NCBI GenBank assembly: GCA_033026295.1
Contig: CM065168.1
Coordinates: 21,553,306 to 21,617,305, forward strand
Direction of reading: 5' to 3'
DNA: 64,000 nucleotides
From: Channa striata
Lineage: Eukaryota; Chordata; Actinopteri; Anabantiformes; Channidae
Each line of letters begins with the position of its first letter. Position 1 is the first letter of the stretch. Position numbers and translations under genes: made by a program. Positions 25,045-35,546 of the stretch are shown piece after piece. The notes beneath the pieces are model-generated. The model was not told the origin of the DNA and did no database searches. It saw only the letters and a list, made by a program, of their open reading frames with translations.

Positions 25045-28000
25045 ATGAGTGGCATAGGAGACAACTCATTGGAGCCACTGTGCTCTGACCGCAAACGTAA
25101 ACTGTCCACCTGTGACACACCAGGCTTAGGGTATGTATCTTCGGTTTAGTGTTTATATATATGTGTGTGTGTGCACTGTCTGTACTGTGGTTGTATGAAT
25201 GTCAGAAAAGTCCATCAGGTCATTACTCCTCCCCCCGGCCTCATGTAAACATTCCTACCCCTTGTTTTATATATGTGGTTGCTACTAGCAAAATATCTAA
25301 GGCATCTGAGCCGTATGGCCTGTGTACAGACAAGGCATGGGGAGGTTAGGTTGTCATGGCAACTTGTTTAATCCCCTTGGCGTCCTGGCAGGTGTGACAA
25401 ACGTCGGAGAGAACAGGAGAGTAAGTACATTGAGGAGCTGGCTGAGCTCATCTCTGCTAACCTCTCCAACATCGACAGCTTCAACGTCAAGCCTGACAAA
25501 TGTGCCATCCTCAAGGAGACTGTGAGGCAGATCAGACAAATCAAAGAGCAAGGTACTACCACAGCACAAATGACACCCATACACCATACTCTCTTCGCCA
25601 TGAGTACATTTTACTATAAGTTGATTATAATTTGCCAACACAGATTCAGAGGAGTAAACGGTGAATGAAGTTATAGGCTAACGCTTTTCATTTGCCCTGG
25701 TGCAGGACAGATGATGCCAGTGATGAAGTGGTGTGTTTGGTTCAAGGCCAAGCTGCTTCAGACCAACAGCCAGTTTGGCTGTTTGTGTCTGGGGGTAAAT
25801 GAACACCAGTAATTGAGACCACTTCTTGGTGGTCATGGCTCAAGGCTGTCAGTGACAGTCTGTATCTGTTAGTGCCAAACCCTGCTTCTCTCAGGGAGAC
25901 TAATAACACTTGTGGTGCAGATATCCGACCTTATAGAGAGCCATTTTCAAGTAATTTTGCAGATTTGACATGATGCAAAAGTAAAGGAGCGTATTTCTTC
26001 CACCTGTTGTAGCCTGGTTTAGATTCTATCTGTAAGGTTAAGTGGATAAGGAAGAAAGAGAGCAATCACATTGGAATCTACCCAGAGGGTCACAGCTGGC
26101 TACTGCTGGCCCTGGTGTTGTGCAGCATGGTTGCCATAGTTACAGAATGAGAATGATGGAAGGCCTATTTTTTCCCTCTTTTCTCGCAGTGGTCCCCATA
26201 ACACACTTTTCCCTCCCCCTGTTCACACATTTTTCTTCATTGCAATCAGTTTCTCAGGTGTCTGTCAGCATTTTAAGATCCATTTGCTTGTACAGCCAGA
26301 ATGCTTCAAAATGGAATGAAATCTATCTAGTGGCATCATTTGTCATCTGGCATAGTGTCTTGTGACAGAGATGAAAGTGATACACAGAGTGAGTGGTATC
26401 TAACAAAGCCTCAGACACATGCTGTTTTTAAAAATAGAAAGACATGCTAGCCATCTATCAACCACCTATGCTGCCACCTGGTGGTCAGACGAAGTACTGT
26501 ACTACATTGCATGGCGGGAAGCAACTAGCTGTAAATAATAGAATGGTTATCTTAATACAGTAAATCAATTATAATTAATAACAATATAAGTGAATATATT
26601 GTAAGTACCATCTTACTTTGGTCGAAAACTCTCAGGTTTACTTAACATTCTTGCATCACAGTGGGGAAAAACTGAATTTCTGTTGAGATCACTAATATGT
26701 AACCCAGAAAGTACAAAGTTCAGGTGCCTAGTTAGTTGAAAAATTATCTTTTCTTTTTCAGTAGTATCATGTGCTTCATCTGCCTTTTAGGAAAGGGCTC
26801 TTGCAGCGATGACGATGTCCAGAAGGCGGATGTGTCCTCCACTGGTCAAGGGGTCATTGACAAGGACCATCTGGGACCACTACTCCTGCAGGTCAGCTTG
26901 GGGACCATTGCTGTGGGACAAAAGACTAACACCAATTAGTTGTCCTTCCATATGCCAGACCGGTGCTTTGTTGTCACATGCTCACTTGAAGTTGATAAAA
27001 ATGTCTCAGCTGATATCTAGCATCGTGAAGAAATAAGTTTAGTAATATAATGGTATTATTTGAACAAAAAGTCTTCTTCTATTCATCTTTGGACTTTTAT
27101 GGCCCTGCTGTTTTTAGGCTTTGGATGGCTTTCTGTTTGTGGTGAACCGAGAAGGAAGCATTGTATTTGTGTCAGACAATGTGACCCAGTACCTGCAATA
27201 CAAGCAGGAGGAGCTAATAAACACCAGTGTGTACAACATCATCCATGACGAGGACAGAGAGGAGTTTCACAAGAATCTACCCAAGTCTAGTGGTGAGGCA
27301 CGAGTTTATACATGTGCAGGTTCAAAGAAAAATCAAGAGTATATACACATAAATGTATACTCAAAACATAGTCGCCTATACACACGTCTTGTTTGTGCTC
27401 ACACAAAGATGTGTTCATTTATTTACCAGTATCATTGTTTGCTTTGGTTTTTTTTACAGCGCCAAATGGGGCGTCGTGGGGAGGAGAGGCACCCCGACAA
27501 AAAAGCCACACGTTTAACTGTCGCATGCTGGTGAACTTTGTCTACGGTCAGAGTCATGGTTTGCCAGAAGAGAGGCCCATCGTCCAGCGCTATGAGACCA
27601 TGCAGTGTTTTGCCCTCACTCAGCCTCGAGCTATGATGGAGGAGGGAGAAGGTAAAATAACTGTCTTGAAATTGTTTTTTTTTCTCAAATAGAAATGTTT
27701 TTATGTCAATTTTATTCTTGGCTTACAGTCTGTTGTCATCCTATCTTTTTTTGGTGAATTTGTGCAACAATACAACTTATGTCTAGTTACTTATCATTGA
27801 ACTCTTGTATGCAGATCTGCAGTCATGTATGATCTGTGTGGCAAGACGCATCACTGCAGTAGAGAGGACAGAGAGATTTAGCACTCGCCATGAACTGTCT
27901 GGTAGGTTTCAACTATGTCGTACAGTAGTTGCTTTGTGCATTAATTTTGTATAGAAGTTAACAACGTACATGTTAACTGACATTATTTGGTGCTGTGTGC

Positions 28001-31000
28001 CATTTCTCTGTAATAATAAACATTACTATTTGATCTCGATTCACACCACAATTACTTTTGTTGATTGTACAATGTGTCCCTTAAATCATTTTATTCTTGA
28101 CATGTAAAGATGTAAACAAGCACCATAGATTCTTTCTTTATTTACTGTTTAAAGAACGTATGCCAGTTCCAGTACCTCTAGAAATGATCCCAGTGATCCT
28201 GTGTAATCCCAACTGTGTATCATATATTGCAGGTAAACTCATTGAAATTGAACAGCAGAGCTCTCTTCACACCACTATGCGCCCAGGCTGGGAGGACTTA
28301 GTAAGGCGCTGCATGCAAATGTTCCTCCATCGCAGTGAGGGGCAACCCTGGTCCTATAAACGCCACTATCAAGATGGTATGTGGTCATCTTTACGAACTA
28401 TCCTCCTTTGTGATAATCAACAGTTCTCTACATCAGTAGTCATCAAAGCTTTTCCCTAACATTCAGATCTGGTGTGATTGAAACTTCATTTACTATATGG
28501 ATTACAGAAATTTAAGCATAGTCACAGAACACAAAAAAAACGTATTAAAATCTCGAACATGGGACAGTGTATACTGTAATTAACGTTTTGTTCATTTTTC
28601 CCTGATCCAGCTTTCCATAATGGCCATGCAGAGACCCCGCTCTACCGCTTTTCTCTCTCTGATGGCACCCCAGTCACAGCCCAGACCAGAACTGACCTCT
28701 GCAGGAATCCAAACACCAATGAACCACACTCCTTTCTCTCTACACACTTGCTACAAAGGTGCAAATGCTTACACTATAATACAGTTCTATATTACCCACA
28801 GTGAAATAGAATATAATTTTACCAGGCAAGTGTCGAAACTGTATTGTTATGGTTTCAATAAGTGTGCTTGTATTTTCCTACAGGGAGCAGAATGGTTATC
28901 GTGGCAACCAGGGAGGAGGAATAAGGCCTCAAAACATGGTCATGAACAATCCCAACCAACAGATGAACATGAACAGGAGCTACAGCATGGCAGAACAGGG
29001 CAATGTGCCACAGAGGGGAGTGCCTCCATACACTGGGGGCATCCGCATGAATCCTATGAATCAGATGAATTCCATGAATCAGATGAATTCCATGCACCAG
29101 ATGAGTCAAATGAATTCCATGCATCAGATGAACAACATGGGTCATATGAATCAAATGAATTCCATGCATCAGATGAACTCTCCTATGAACTCAATGAACC
29201 AAATGGGGCCCATGAATCAAATGGGCCACCATGGCATGCATCAGCAGCAGCACCAGCACCAGCATCAGCAGATGGGTCAATTTCATGGAGGGGCAGGAGG
29301 ACCGGTGGGTGGAGGGTATGGGATGGGAATGACCAGCCCCCCCCAGGCCAGTCCAGGCATTAACGGACCCCCACACAATGTCATGAGTTCCCCGAGAGTC
29401 AGAAGAAGCCCTAAGACTGGAGTTAGCCCCTTTTCACCAGGAGGTATGAACTAAAATTTTTCTCAAGAACTTTGCAGCTTTATTTAATCCACTTTCTTAG
29501 CACAAGTTGTTACCTGTGTGTGAGAGTTGTCTTTTTGGGGGGATTTGTTTTATTCATGAATTGTTCACTTGAGTTGTTAATTTGAATAAATGAACTGTCA
29601 TCCATAGGTATACATTCTCCCATGAGCTCCAATCATCCCGGTAACTCTGGAGGAGGGGGAGGAGGTACCACCTTCTCCAGCAGCTCCTTGAATGCCCTCC
29701 AAGCAATTAGTGAGGGAGTAGGAAATCCAATGCCTTCACCAATCACTTCCCCCACCGCCCACAAGCCTGATAGCTCCCCCAGTATCAATTCCACCAATCA
29801 TACAGCAGGGGGACCCTGTAAACAAGGTCTCCCAGCCTACTCCGACTCAAAGAGCCCAGTCAGTTCACTCGGGCCTGGAGGAGAGCAGCAGCATCCACAC
29901 ACCCCCAATAGCGAAGGCCCTCCAGACAAGCCAGACAGCCAGGCCAGTAGTGAGGTGGGTCCGGCTGGGGCAGAATCTAATCGACGTGTCCCTGACAATA
30001 AAAGCCACAAGAAGCTTTTGCAGCTCCTCACCTCACCTACAGATGAGCTGGTGCCAACTAATCACACACCAAGCTCCGGACCCGGTTCCACACCTGAGAC
30101 TAAAGAAGGAATCACTGGCGTTACCAGCCCGTCTGCCTCAACAGGCGTGTCATCCTCTACTGGTGGGAGTCACTGCACTGTGTCCTCATCTGGTGGCCCA
30201 GGACATTTGTCAAATCAGTCACTGCAGGAAAAGCACAAGATCCTCCACAAGCTTCTGCAGAATGGGAACACTCCGGACGATGTGGCTCGCATCACAGCTG
30301 AGGCCACAGGGAAAAGCGGCTTGGATCCAGGGGCACCAGATCCCGGGCCTGCAGCCGCTGGAGGTGTTCAAACAAAACAGGAGCAGCACAGCCCTAAGAA
30401 GGAGAAACAACATGCCCTTCTTCACTACCTCCTCAATAAGGATGACTCTAAAGAAGGTGGCGATATTAAGCCCAAACTGGAGGAGCTGGAGGGCAGAGGC
30501 GCTCAGGGGACAGGGGTCAACAGCTCAGATCCACACTGCATTGATGGAAAGGTCAAGTTAGAGCCATCGGACGAGGTAAGGGATTTTCCACAACTAACAA
30601 GTTCTTAGACATAGTTTTAAATACTCTGTACAACATTGTTTTCAAATCATGCTTTTGACTCTGTGGTTCAGACGGAAATCCTGGAGACAATTCTCTCTGG
30701 CCCAAGAAACAACTCTGGCTTCTACCCTGAACCAGACACCAGAGCAGGAAAGGAAGGGGTAAACAAACATGGAAATATGCCTGACAGTTTACATGGTAAG
30801 TCATATCAAATTTATCACTAGTCTCTAAACCTTGTTTATTCCTCATGTATTAACCATAGAGAAAATGTATGCATGCTAAATGTTATTATGAAGACAGAGG
30901 GTCAATAGAAGCAGTGACAGTTGCATTTTTAAGTTTTGCATGAGGTTTTCACATATGGACACACGCTGACACATGGACACATAACTTGTAATTTTAATCG

Positions 31001-34000
31001 TAGATCCTAAATTTGTTCAAGTATCCAAACTCACCTTTGTATTGTGTGTGTGTGTGTGTGTGTGTGTTTCAGATGGGGAAAGAGGCCCCGTGCCTCCAGG
31101 TCACCGTGCTGTCTATCAGAGAACCTTGTCCATGGATGCCAAACCCATAAGCGGTGAGGGTGCAATAGGAGGCGGTCTGGCTGTGAGACGGAACGGCCCC
31201 TGCCCCACATTGGTTAAACAGGAGAACATGGATTTTCCAATCCGACCTGGGCCTGTGCCAAATGGTTTTCCTGGAACCATGGGTGTGTGTCCACCACCAG
31301 GCAATCCAACAAGTAAATCACTTATTTTTTTGTTTGCCCACCACAAGGCCTGGCTTCCACAGAATAGATCAGCATTGGGATATATTTATCTTCTCAATAC
31401 TACCTGCTTTTATCATTTTAGACGAACCCCACCCAAACATAGCAAAAGGAAACATTGAATGTAAAAAGCCTTTTCTGATTTTTAGGAGGCATGGGCAGAG
31501 GAATGGGAATGCCCCAGCGGCCTCCTATGACAGGACCAGGGGATTGGGGAATGCCGAGGCCCAGTGGGAGCCCTATTGGCGGACCAGGACATCCAGGCAT
31601 TGGTCGTGCTGGCCCAATGGGAGGACCCATGATGAATCGCTCCAATAGTGTACCTGGAAACAGCAGGTCGATGCTACATCAGCAGCTCATGGAAATTGGT
31701 ATGTCTCATGTCTTTATTGGTGTGTGAGGATGTAACTCCAGTTTGGTGCTTCTACTTCATTAATGCCAACTCTAAAGTATTGTAAATAATAAATAGAAAT
31801 CCATTCTTGTGAACTCATCTGCAGGTACTAGCGAAACCACTATGAGTATGAGTCCATTTGGTGGACATGGGCCCACGCCTCAATCACCTTCCTGGCCAGA
31901 CTCTGCAACGGGAATGGACAGACCACAGAGTAACACAAATAGGTAAATCTTTAACTTATAGTTGGCTAACATTAATACTGTCTTCAGCTTCTAAAAGCCA
32001 TGTAACGTGTGGGTTATTTGTTGGTTTAGGGAGCAGTTTGCACACCCGCTGGAAGAACTGCTGGGGCCTCTGGCCAGCACTGAGGGTCAAAGTGATGAGC
32101 GTTCACTTCTGGACCAGCTGGACTCTCTGCTTAACACTGCTGATGTAATTGCTCTGCAGGAGATAGACCGAGCCCTAGGCATCCCTGAAATAGTAGGCCA
32201 GGTACAATGCAGACTACACTATACATTATATCACACATTTTTGTATGGTAATATAGGCTCAAAAGAATTTTGCTATTTCTGTTGAAGTAAATGCTGAGTC
32301 AGTGAGCATCAGACAGTCATCCAAACCGCTGCATAAACTGAGATTAGCTTTGTATTTCATGTTATTTGAATATGGGGAATTTGTTCTGCCCTGAGTGTTA
32401 GTTTGCATTAAGGTAGTTATTTTTGTCAGCATCTTGTGTGCAGGCACTCTGTAAGCCTGGTCCTGTAGGCCTTGATTCTCATGTTTACTTTTTTCATGTC
32501 TCTGGCAGCAAAATCAGCTAATCATAACCAAATTTTATTAATATTGCATGAAACTTTTTTGTCTGTACTAGTATTACATAAACCACCTCTGTACCCCAGA
32601 CACAGGGACCTGAAGGTCACCAGCAAAGCCAGGAGCCAGGTCCAAGTCAGTGCCCACCCTCAGAGCCTTTCCCAGGGCCGGACTCTTCCATAGGCATAGA
32701 TCAAAAACCCATGTACGGCCAGGGCTACCCCGGGCCCCCAGGGCCCCCCCCAATGGGCATGCAACCTGGTTATGGTGGCAACACAATTCAAGGCCAGTCT
32801 CCTGGAGGCTTCAACCCCATGATGAATCAGATGGGTCAAACTGCAGGCTTCCCTGGCATGGGTATGGGCAACCCCCGGGCAAACATGATGAGACCTCGCA
32901 TGGGCCCACATAAGGCCCCGCTTCGACTGCAGCTACAGCAGCGGTTGCAAGGGCAGCAGGTGATTAGACACAGACCTACTACTTACTGTTTACTGCTAAA
33001 GTTTGCATACCCTTATTTTTTAATTATTTGTTATTAATATAATATAAAATGCACATTTAGCCTGTGCAATTGTTCTTTCATAAGGATGCAAATGTAACAC
33101 AATAATACAACAAACATAAATAAATGCTCACAATACTTAACAATATAAATCCACATTCAGCTTGTAAATTTAGGATCAGAAGTCACAAAATGGTCAGTGT
33201 ATGGAAAATGTTATATTAGTAAAATTTACATTGGCAAAGTTTTCATCCACATTGATAAATTATTAAAAATGTAACGTAATTATTTACAGATGAGAAACAT
33301 TTATGTTAAAAATGCTATTACTGCGTGTAGGTGTGTGCCCCTTTAAGAGCTGTTTCAGCAGTTTTGCATCATGTTCTTTGACTGGTTCTTTGCATTGGCT
33401 GTTATTTAGATTCCATAGTCCATGGGTGTTTTCAGAGAACCTAAGTCGGCATGTTTTGTAGCTGCATGCTCCTTTTCGCGTCGTTAGTCTTAGCAAATAT
33501 ACATGGCCACCAGCAAGATTATACTCATATATTCTATAATCAGTTTATATATATATATAGTCATTTATATTAATAACTCGCTATTGTAAATACCTAATAC
33601 CAAGTGGGCAGATTGCAGTGCATTAAAGTTTACAATTTATTGGCAAGTTTTGAAAAAGAGAAGCTGATGAATTGCTCGTGGTCATAGAGTGCCCTCTGTT
33701 GGTAGATACGAAAATCTGCACATGTAGTACAAGTAATTTAGGTTTGGTGTATATGTATTTAAGTAGAATCAGAAGTAGTTGTATTGACTCAGTTTTATGT
33801 CTTTATTGTAGACCATCTTCTGTCACCCTCTGAAGCCTCAGGGTGCAATTAAAGGATTAAAGAATTGAATTAAATTCTTTTCATTCTTGACCAACTGCCT
33901 GTGGTGGCTGCGAAATATTTAAAACAAATTTAGGATTTTCAAGAAACTTCCTAACAATTTGTACTAATACAGTCAGCATTAAATTATGTTAGTGAGAACA

Positions 34001-34652
34001 ATCTTCGTTTTATGCAAGTGGGAGCAAACTTTTGTCTTAAATGTCTTTTAACTTAATGTCTTTTTTTTAACCTGTATTTCCCCTAAACGTTGATATAGTA
34101 ACTTTGTAGCTAGTGATAATTTTGCTCTCATTGCTTCTGTTTTAAATGTTCTGGGAAGTGAGAAACACATTAAATGGCAGATAACTTTTCTCAGAATAAT
34201 TGTTGAAAAGAGCCATCATTCCCACTTTTAGGTGAAATACAGTAGGTTAGAAAAAAACCCCAAATATTCCATCATAATGATCATCAAAATAAGCGTTTTT
34301 TATTATAATGAACTGTATTTTTGTCTTGTCTGATCCTGCAGTTTATGAACCAGACGAGACAAGGCATAAAGATGGAAAATGCACCTGGGGGAAGCCCTGC
34401 CATGCGTCCTGGCATGCAGCCTCCCATGCAGCCTGGAATGCAGCCTGCAGGCATGGGTGGTCAGGTACGCATTTTGCTTTTTGCTTTTCGACACTGTCTT
34501 TAAAAAGTCAGTTAAATCACTATTTGCAGAATTAAGGTTAGACTGTTGATTTTTCTCTTCAGCCAAATTTCCTGAATGCGCAGATGATGGCTCAGCGCAG
34601 CAGGGAGATGATGAACTTGCAGATACGCAGGCAGCGGATGATGATGCTGATG

Positions 34653-34687
<35 letters not shown>

Positions 34688-35546
34688 GCAGCAGGGGCAG
34701 GGGGCAGCGGCAGGCTTCAGTCCTCCTCCTAATGTCACTGCACCAGGAGGAATGGACAGCCCTATGGGCGGACCCCCCCTTAACCAGCCTGGACAGCAGG
34801 GCTTCAACTATGGAGGTAACTATGGTGAGTTGACCGACTCCGATGTGGTTGTCTGTGTTGTTCCTCCTGTATCCTCATGTGACACTCATGAGTGTTGTGC
34901 TGTTTATGTACTTGCAGGGATGAACCAGCAGGGGGACCCATCATTCATGGCTCCCGTTAGCAGCCCACCAGGAAGCATGATGCAAGGTCGCATGGGAGGT
35001 CCTCCTCAGAACACCATGATGCCAGGGATGCAGGGAAATTCACAAGGAGGGCCAATGTACCCATCTGGAGACATGAAGGGTTGGCCGCAGGGCGCCATGC
35101 CACGCAACAAGTACGTAACATGAGGTGTCTTTGAGCCGTGGCTTTACTTATTAGCACTTATTTATGGCTTAACATATCATCTGTCACAATGTTTTCTTCT
35201 TGTCTCCTCTTTTAGCTCTTACCCACAGCAACAGTTTCCCCAGCAAGGCAACCAGGGCCAGTTTGGACCCATGATGATTAACAACTCCATGGGTGGACCT
35301 GGGCCAGTCAACTCGGCGGGTGCAGGACAGATGGGCCAAATGTCAGGACAGATACAAATGCAGAGCCAAATCGGCATGAGCTCGATGGCAATGGGAAGAA
35401 TGCCAATGGGACCTGATCATGTAGGTAACACTTTGATACATAAGTATGCAGCTGCTCTTTAGAAACACATAATGATAATAATTTCAGGAAAAAATATGTG
35501 AAACATCCATCTCACTGTTTTTATTTCCCTGCAGAAGTATTGTTGA
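25045..35546 (+). CDS. ncoa3: ncoa3: nuclear receptor coactivator 3 (SRC-3/AIB1/ACTR), 21 coding exons, 1547 aa
   Basis: Coding exons: 25045-25130, 25392-25552, 26791-26891, 27118-27292, 27460-27651, 27815-27901, 28233-28376, 28611-28758, 28884-29443, 29608-30575, 30672-30795, 31073-31312, 31486-31698, 31825-31942, 32030-32201, 32600-32959, 34342-34464, 34563-34824, 34918-35110, 35216-35420, 35535-35546. All junctions are GT-AG, phases agree and the sum is 4644 nt including TGA. Order: bHLH (about aa 30-82), PAS-A/PAS-B (to about 370), S/T- and Met-rich region, three LxxLL receptor boxes (LLQLL 688-692, LHKLL 764-768, LHYLL 823-827), CBP/p300-interaction domain (about 1115-1163), polyQ (1355-1368), KYC end. 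The start MSGIGDNSLEPL and the QKADVSSTGQG segment favour NCOA3 over NCOA1/2. The family binds ligand-bound nuclear receptors and recruits CBP/p300 in the nucleus. It is somewhat longer than human NCOA3 (about 1420 aa), mainly from the Met-rich insertion and Gly/Pro-rich C-terminal segments. Gene boundaries are solid; exact junctions are read by eye. Confidence 0.95.
25392..25552 (+). CDS. ncoa3: ncoa3 coding exon 2: bHLH
   Basis: Encodes the basic helix-loop-helix (CDKRRREQESKYIEELAELI, then SANLSNIDSFNVKPDKCAIL and the QIRQIKEQ helix end). The basic KRRRE stretch, with DRKRKL in exon 1, is the known nuclear localisation region of p160 coactivators. Acceptor CTGGCAG at 25391, donor G|GTACT at 25553. 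Confidence 0.93.
25553..26790 (+). other. ncoa3 coding intron 2 (non-coding)
   Basis: About 1.24 kb between the bHLH exon and coding exon 3. The only feature noticed is a CTCF-type motif on the minus strand at 26471-26484. Confidence 0.7.
26471..26484 (-). promoter_or_regulatory. candidate CTCF motif
   Basis: CTGCCACCTGGTGG on the plus strand; its reverse complement CCACCAGGTGGCAG fits the CTCF core consensus. It lies inside an ncoa3 intron. Occupancy is unknown. Confidence 0.5.
26791..26891 (+). CDS. ncoa3: ncoa3 coding exon 3: SPOP-degron-like segment
   Basis: Encodes residues 83-116, including DDDVQKADVSSTGQGVIDKD. In human SRC-3 the equivalent ADVSSTGQG segment has been described as the phosphorylation-dependent degron read by the SPOP/CUL3 ligase. 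Here it is intact at about residues 95-101, suggesting conserved turnover control (inference). Acceptor TTTTAG, donor CAG|GTCAGC. Confidence 0.92.
27118..27651 (+). CDS. ncoa3: ncoa3 coding exons 4-5: PAS-A and linker
   Basis: Exon 4 (27118-27292) encodes ALDGFLFVVNREGSIVFVSD and VTQYLQYKQEELINTSVYNI, a textbook PAS core of p160 proteins. Exon 5 (27460-27651) encodes SHTFNCRMLV and QRYETMQCFALTQPRAMMEE. The junction codon is AGT-G|CG (SSAPNGASW). The exon-4 reading frame stays open into the intron, but the GTGAGG donor and homology place the exon end at 27292. Confidence 0.93.
27815..28758 (+). CDS. ncoa3: ncoa3 coding exons 6-8: PAS-B region
   Basis: Exon 6 (27815-27901) gives DLQSCMICVARRITAVER; exon 7 (28233-28376) gives TTMRPGWEDLVRRCMQMF and SYKRHYQD; exon 8 (28611-28758) gives FHNGHAETPLYRFSLSDG and FLSTHLLQ. 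These correspond to the second PAS repeat and its C-terminal flank in p160 coactivators. The 331-base intron at 27902-28232 is partly open in one frame upstream of exon 7, but that frame has no similarity to the family. Confidence 0.93.
28884..29443 (+). CDS. ncoa3: ncoa3 coding exon 9: S/T region with Met/Asn/Gln tandem array
   Basis: Starts REQNGYRGNQGGG, matching the family's REQNGYR motif. It then carries a degenerate array of MNQMNS and MHQM units, roughly residues 419-482 (nt 29045-29235), followed by a His/Gln-rich patch. It ends with SSPRVRRSPKTGVSPFSPGG, corresponding to the SP-rich phosphorylation segment of SRC-3. The array keeps several other frames open, which explains overlapping long ORFs on both strands. 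Confidence 0.92.
29608..30575 (+). CDS. ncoa3: ncoa3 coding exon 10: nuclear-receptor interaction domain
   Basis: A 968-base exon encoding FSSSSLNALQAISEGVG and then all three LxxLL boxes: HKKLLQLLT (688-692), EKHKILHKLLQNG (764-768) and KQHALLHYLLNKDD (823-827). The LxxLL helices dock in the AF-2 groove of ligand-bound nuclear receptors. Box spacing is in the usual p160 range. An IHSPMSSNHPG start joins the exon 9 SP motif. Confidence 0.94.
31043..31067 (+). repeat. (TG)12-13 tract abutting an ncoa3 splice acceptor
   Basis: A GT/TG run ends three bases before the TTTCAG acceptor (AG at 31071-31072) of coding exon 12, so it makes up most of the polypyrimidine region. Confidence 0.95.
32030..32201 (+). 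CDS. ncoa3: ncoa3 coding exon 15: CBP/p300-interaction domain
   Basis: Encodes LEELLGPLASTEGQSDERSL, then LLDQLDSLLNTADVIALQEI and DRALGIPEIVGQ. This is the helical region that co-folds with the NCBD of CBP/p300 in human ACTR/SRC-3. The key leucines and the DRALGIPE motif are preserved. It is the strongest conserved block in the C-terminal half. Confidence 0.94.
32202..32599 (+). other. ncoa3 coding intron 15
   Basis: 398 bases of AT-rich sequence between GTACAA and a CCCCAG acceptor. Nothing else is seen. Confidence 0.85.
32960..34341 (+). other. ncoa3 coding intron 16
   Basis: 1.38 kb of AT-rich sequence, the largest intron in the C-terminal half. It contains TGCCCTCTGTTGG (33690-33702), a weaker CTCF-like match on the minus strand, and short AT repeats near 33546-33560. 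No exon is recognised. Confidence 0.8.
34342..35420 (+). CDS. ncoa3: ncoa3 coding exons 17-20: Q/M/P-rich C-terminus
   Basis: Exon 17 (34342-34464) gives FMNQTRQGIKMENAPGG and a MQPPMQPGMQP repeat. Exon 18 (34563-34824) gives NAQMMAQRSREMM, a Q14 tract of 12 CAG and 2 CAA codons (34653-34694) and FSPPPNVTAP. Exon 19 (34918-35110) ends MKGWPQGAMPRN. Exon 20 (35216-35420) ends MPMGPDH. The NAQMMAQRSRE, FSPPPNVTA and MKGWP motifs match human NCOA3. The 93-base intron 18 is open in frame (see findings). Confidence 0.92.
35535..35546 (+). CDS. ncoa3: ncoa3 last coding exon (12 nt): KYC stop
   Basis: After a CCCTGCAG acceptor the coding part is AAG-TAT-TGT-TGA. KYC is the C-terminus I remember for human NCOA3 (GPDQKYC; here GPDH-KYC). 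Reading exon 20 through its donor would instead add GNTLIHKYAAAL before a stop. Confidence 0.9.
   Translation, partial: KYC

Noticed and set aside
28097..28232. Open frame running through the intron upstream of ncoa3 exon 7
   Set aside because: No p160 similarity in the intronic part; a good CATATATTGCAG acceptor places the exon start at 28233.
28855..29169. Minus-strand HGIHLIH-repeat frame
   Set aside because: Reverse reading of the same exon 9 array.
28620..29363. Long plus-strand frame with repeated NEFHASDE-type units
   Set aside because: Alternative frame of ncoa3 exons 8-9, held open by the tandem array; the true frame is fixed by p160 homology and phase.
33690..33702. CTCF-like TGCCCTCTGTTGG in ncoa3 intron 16
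   Set aside because: Weaker match to the core than the three listed sites; not enough to call.
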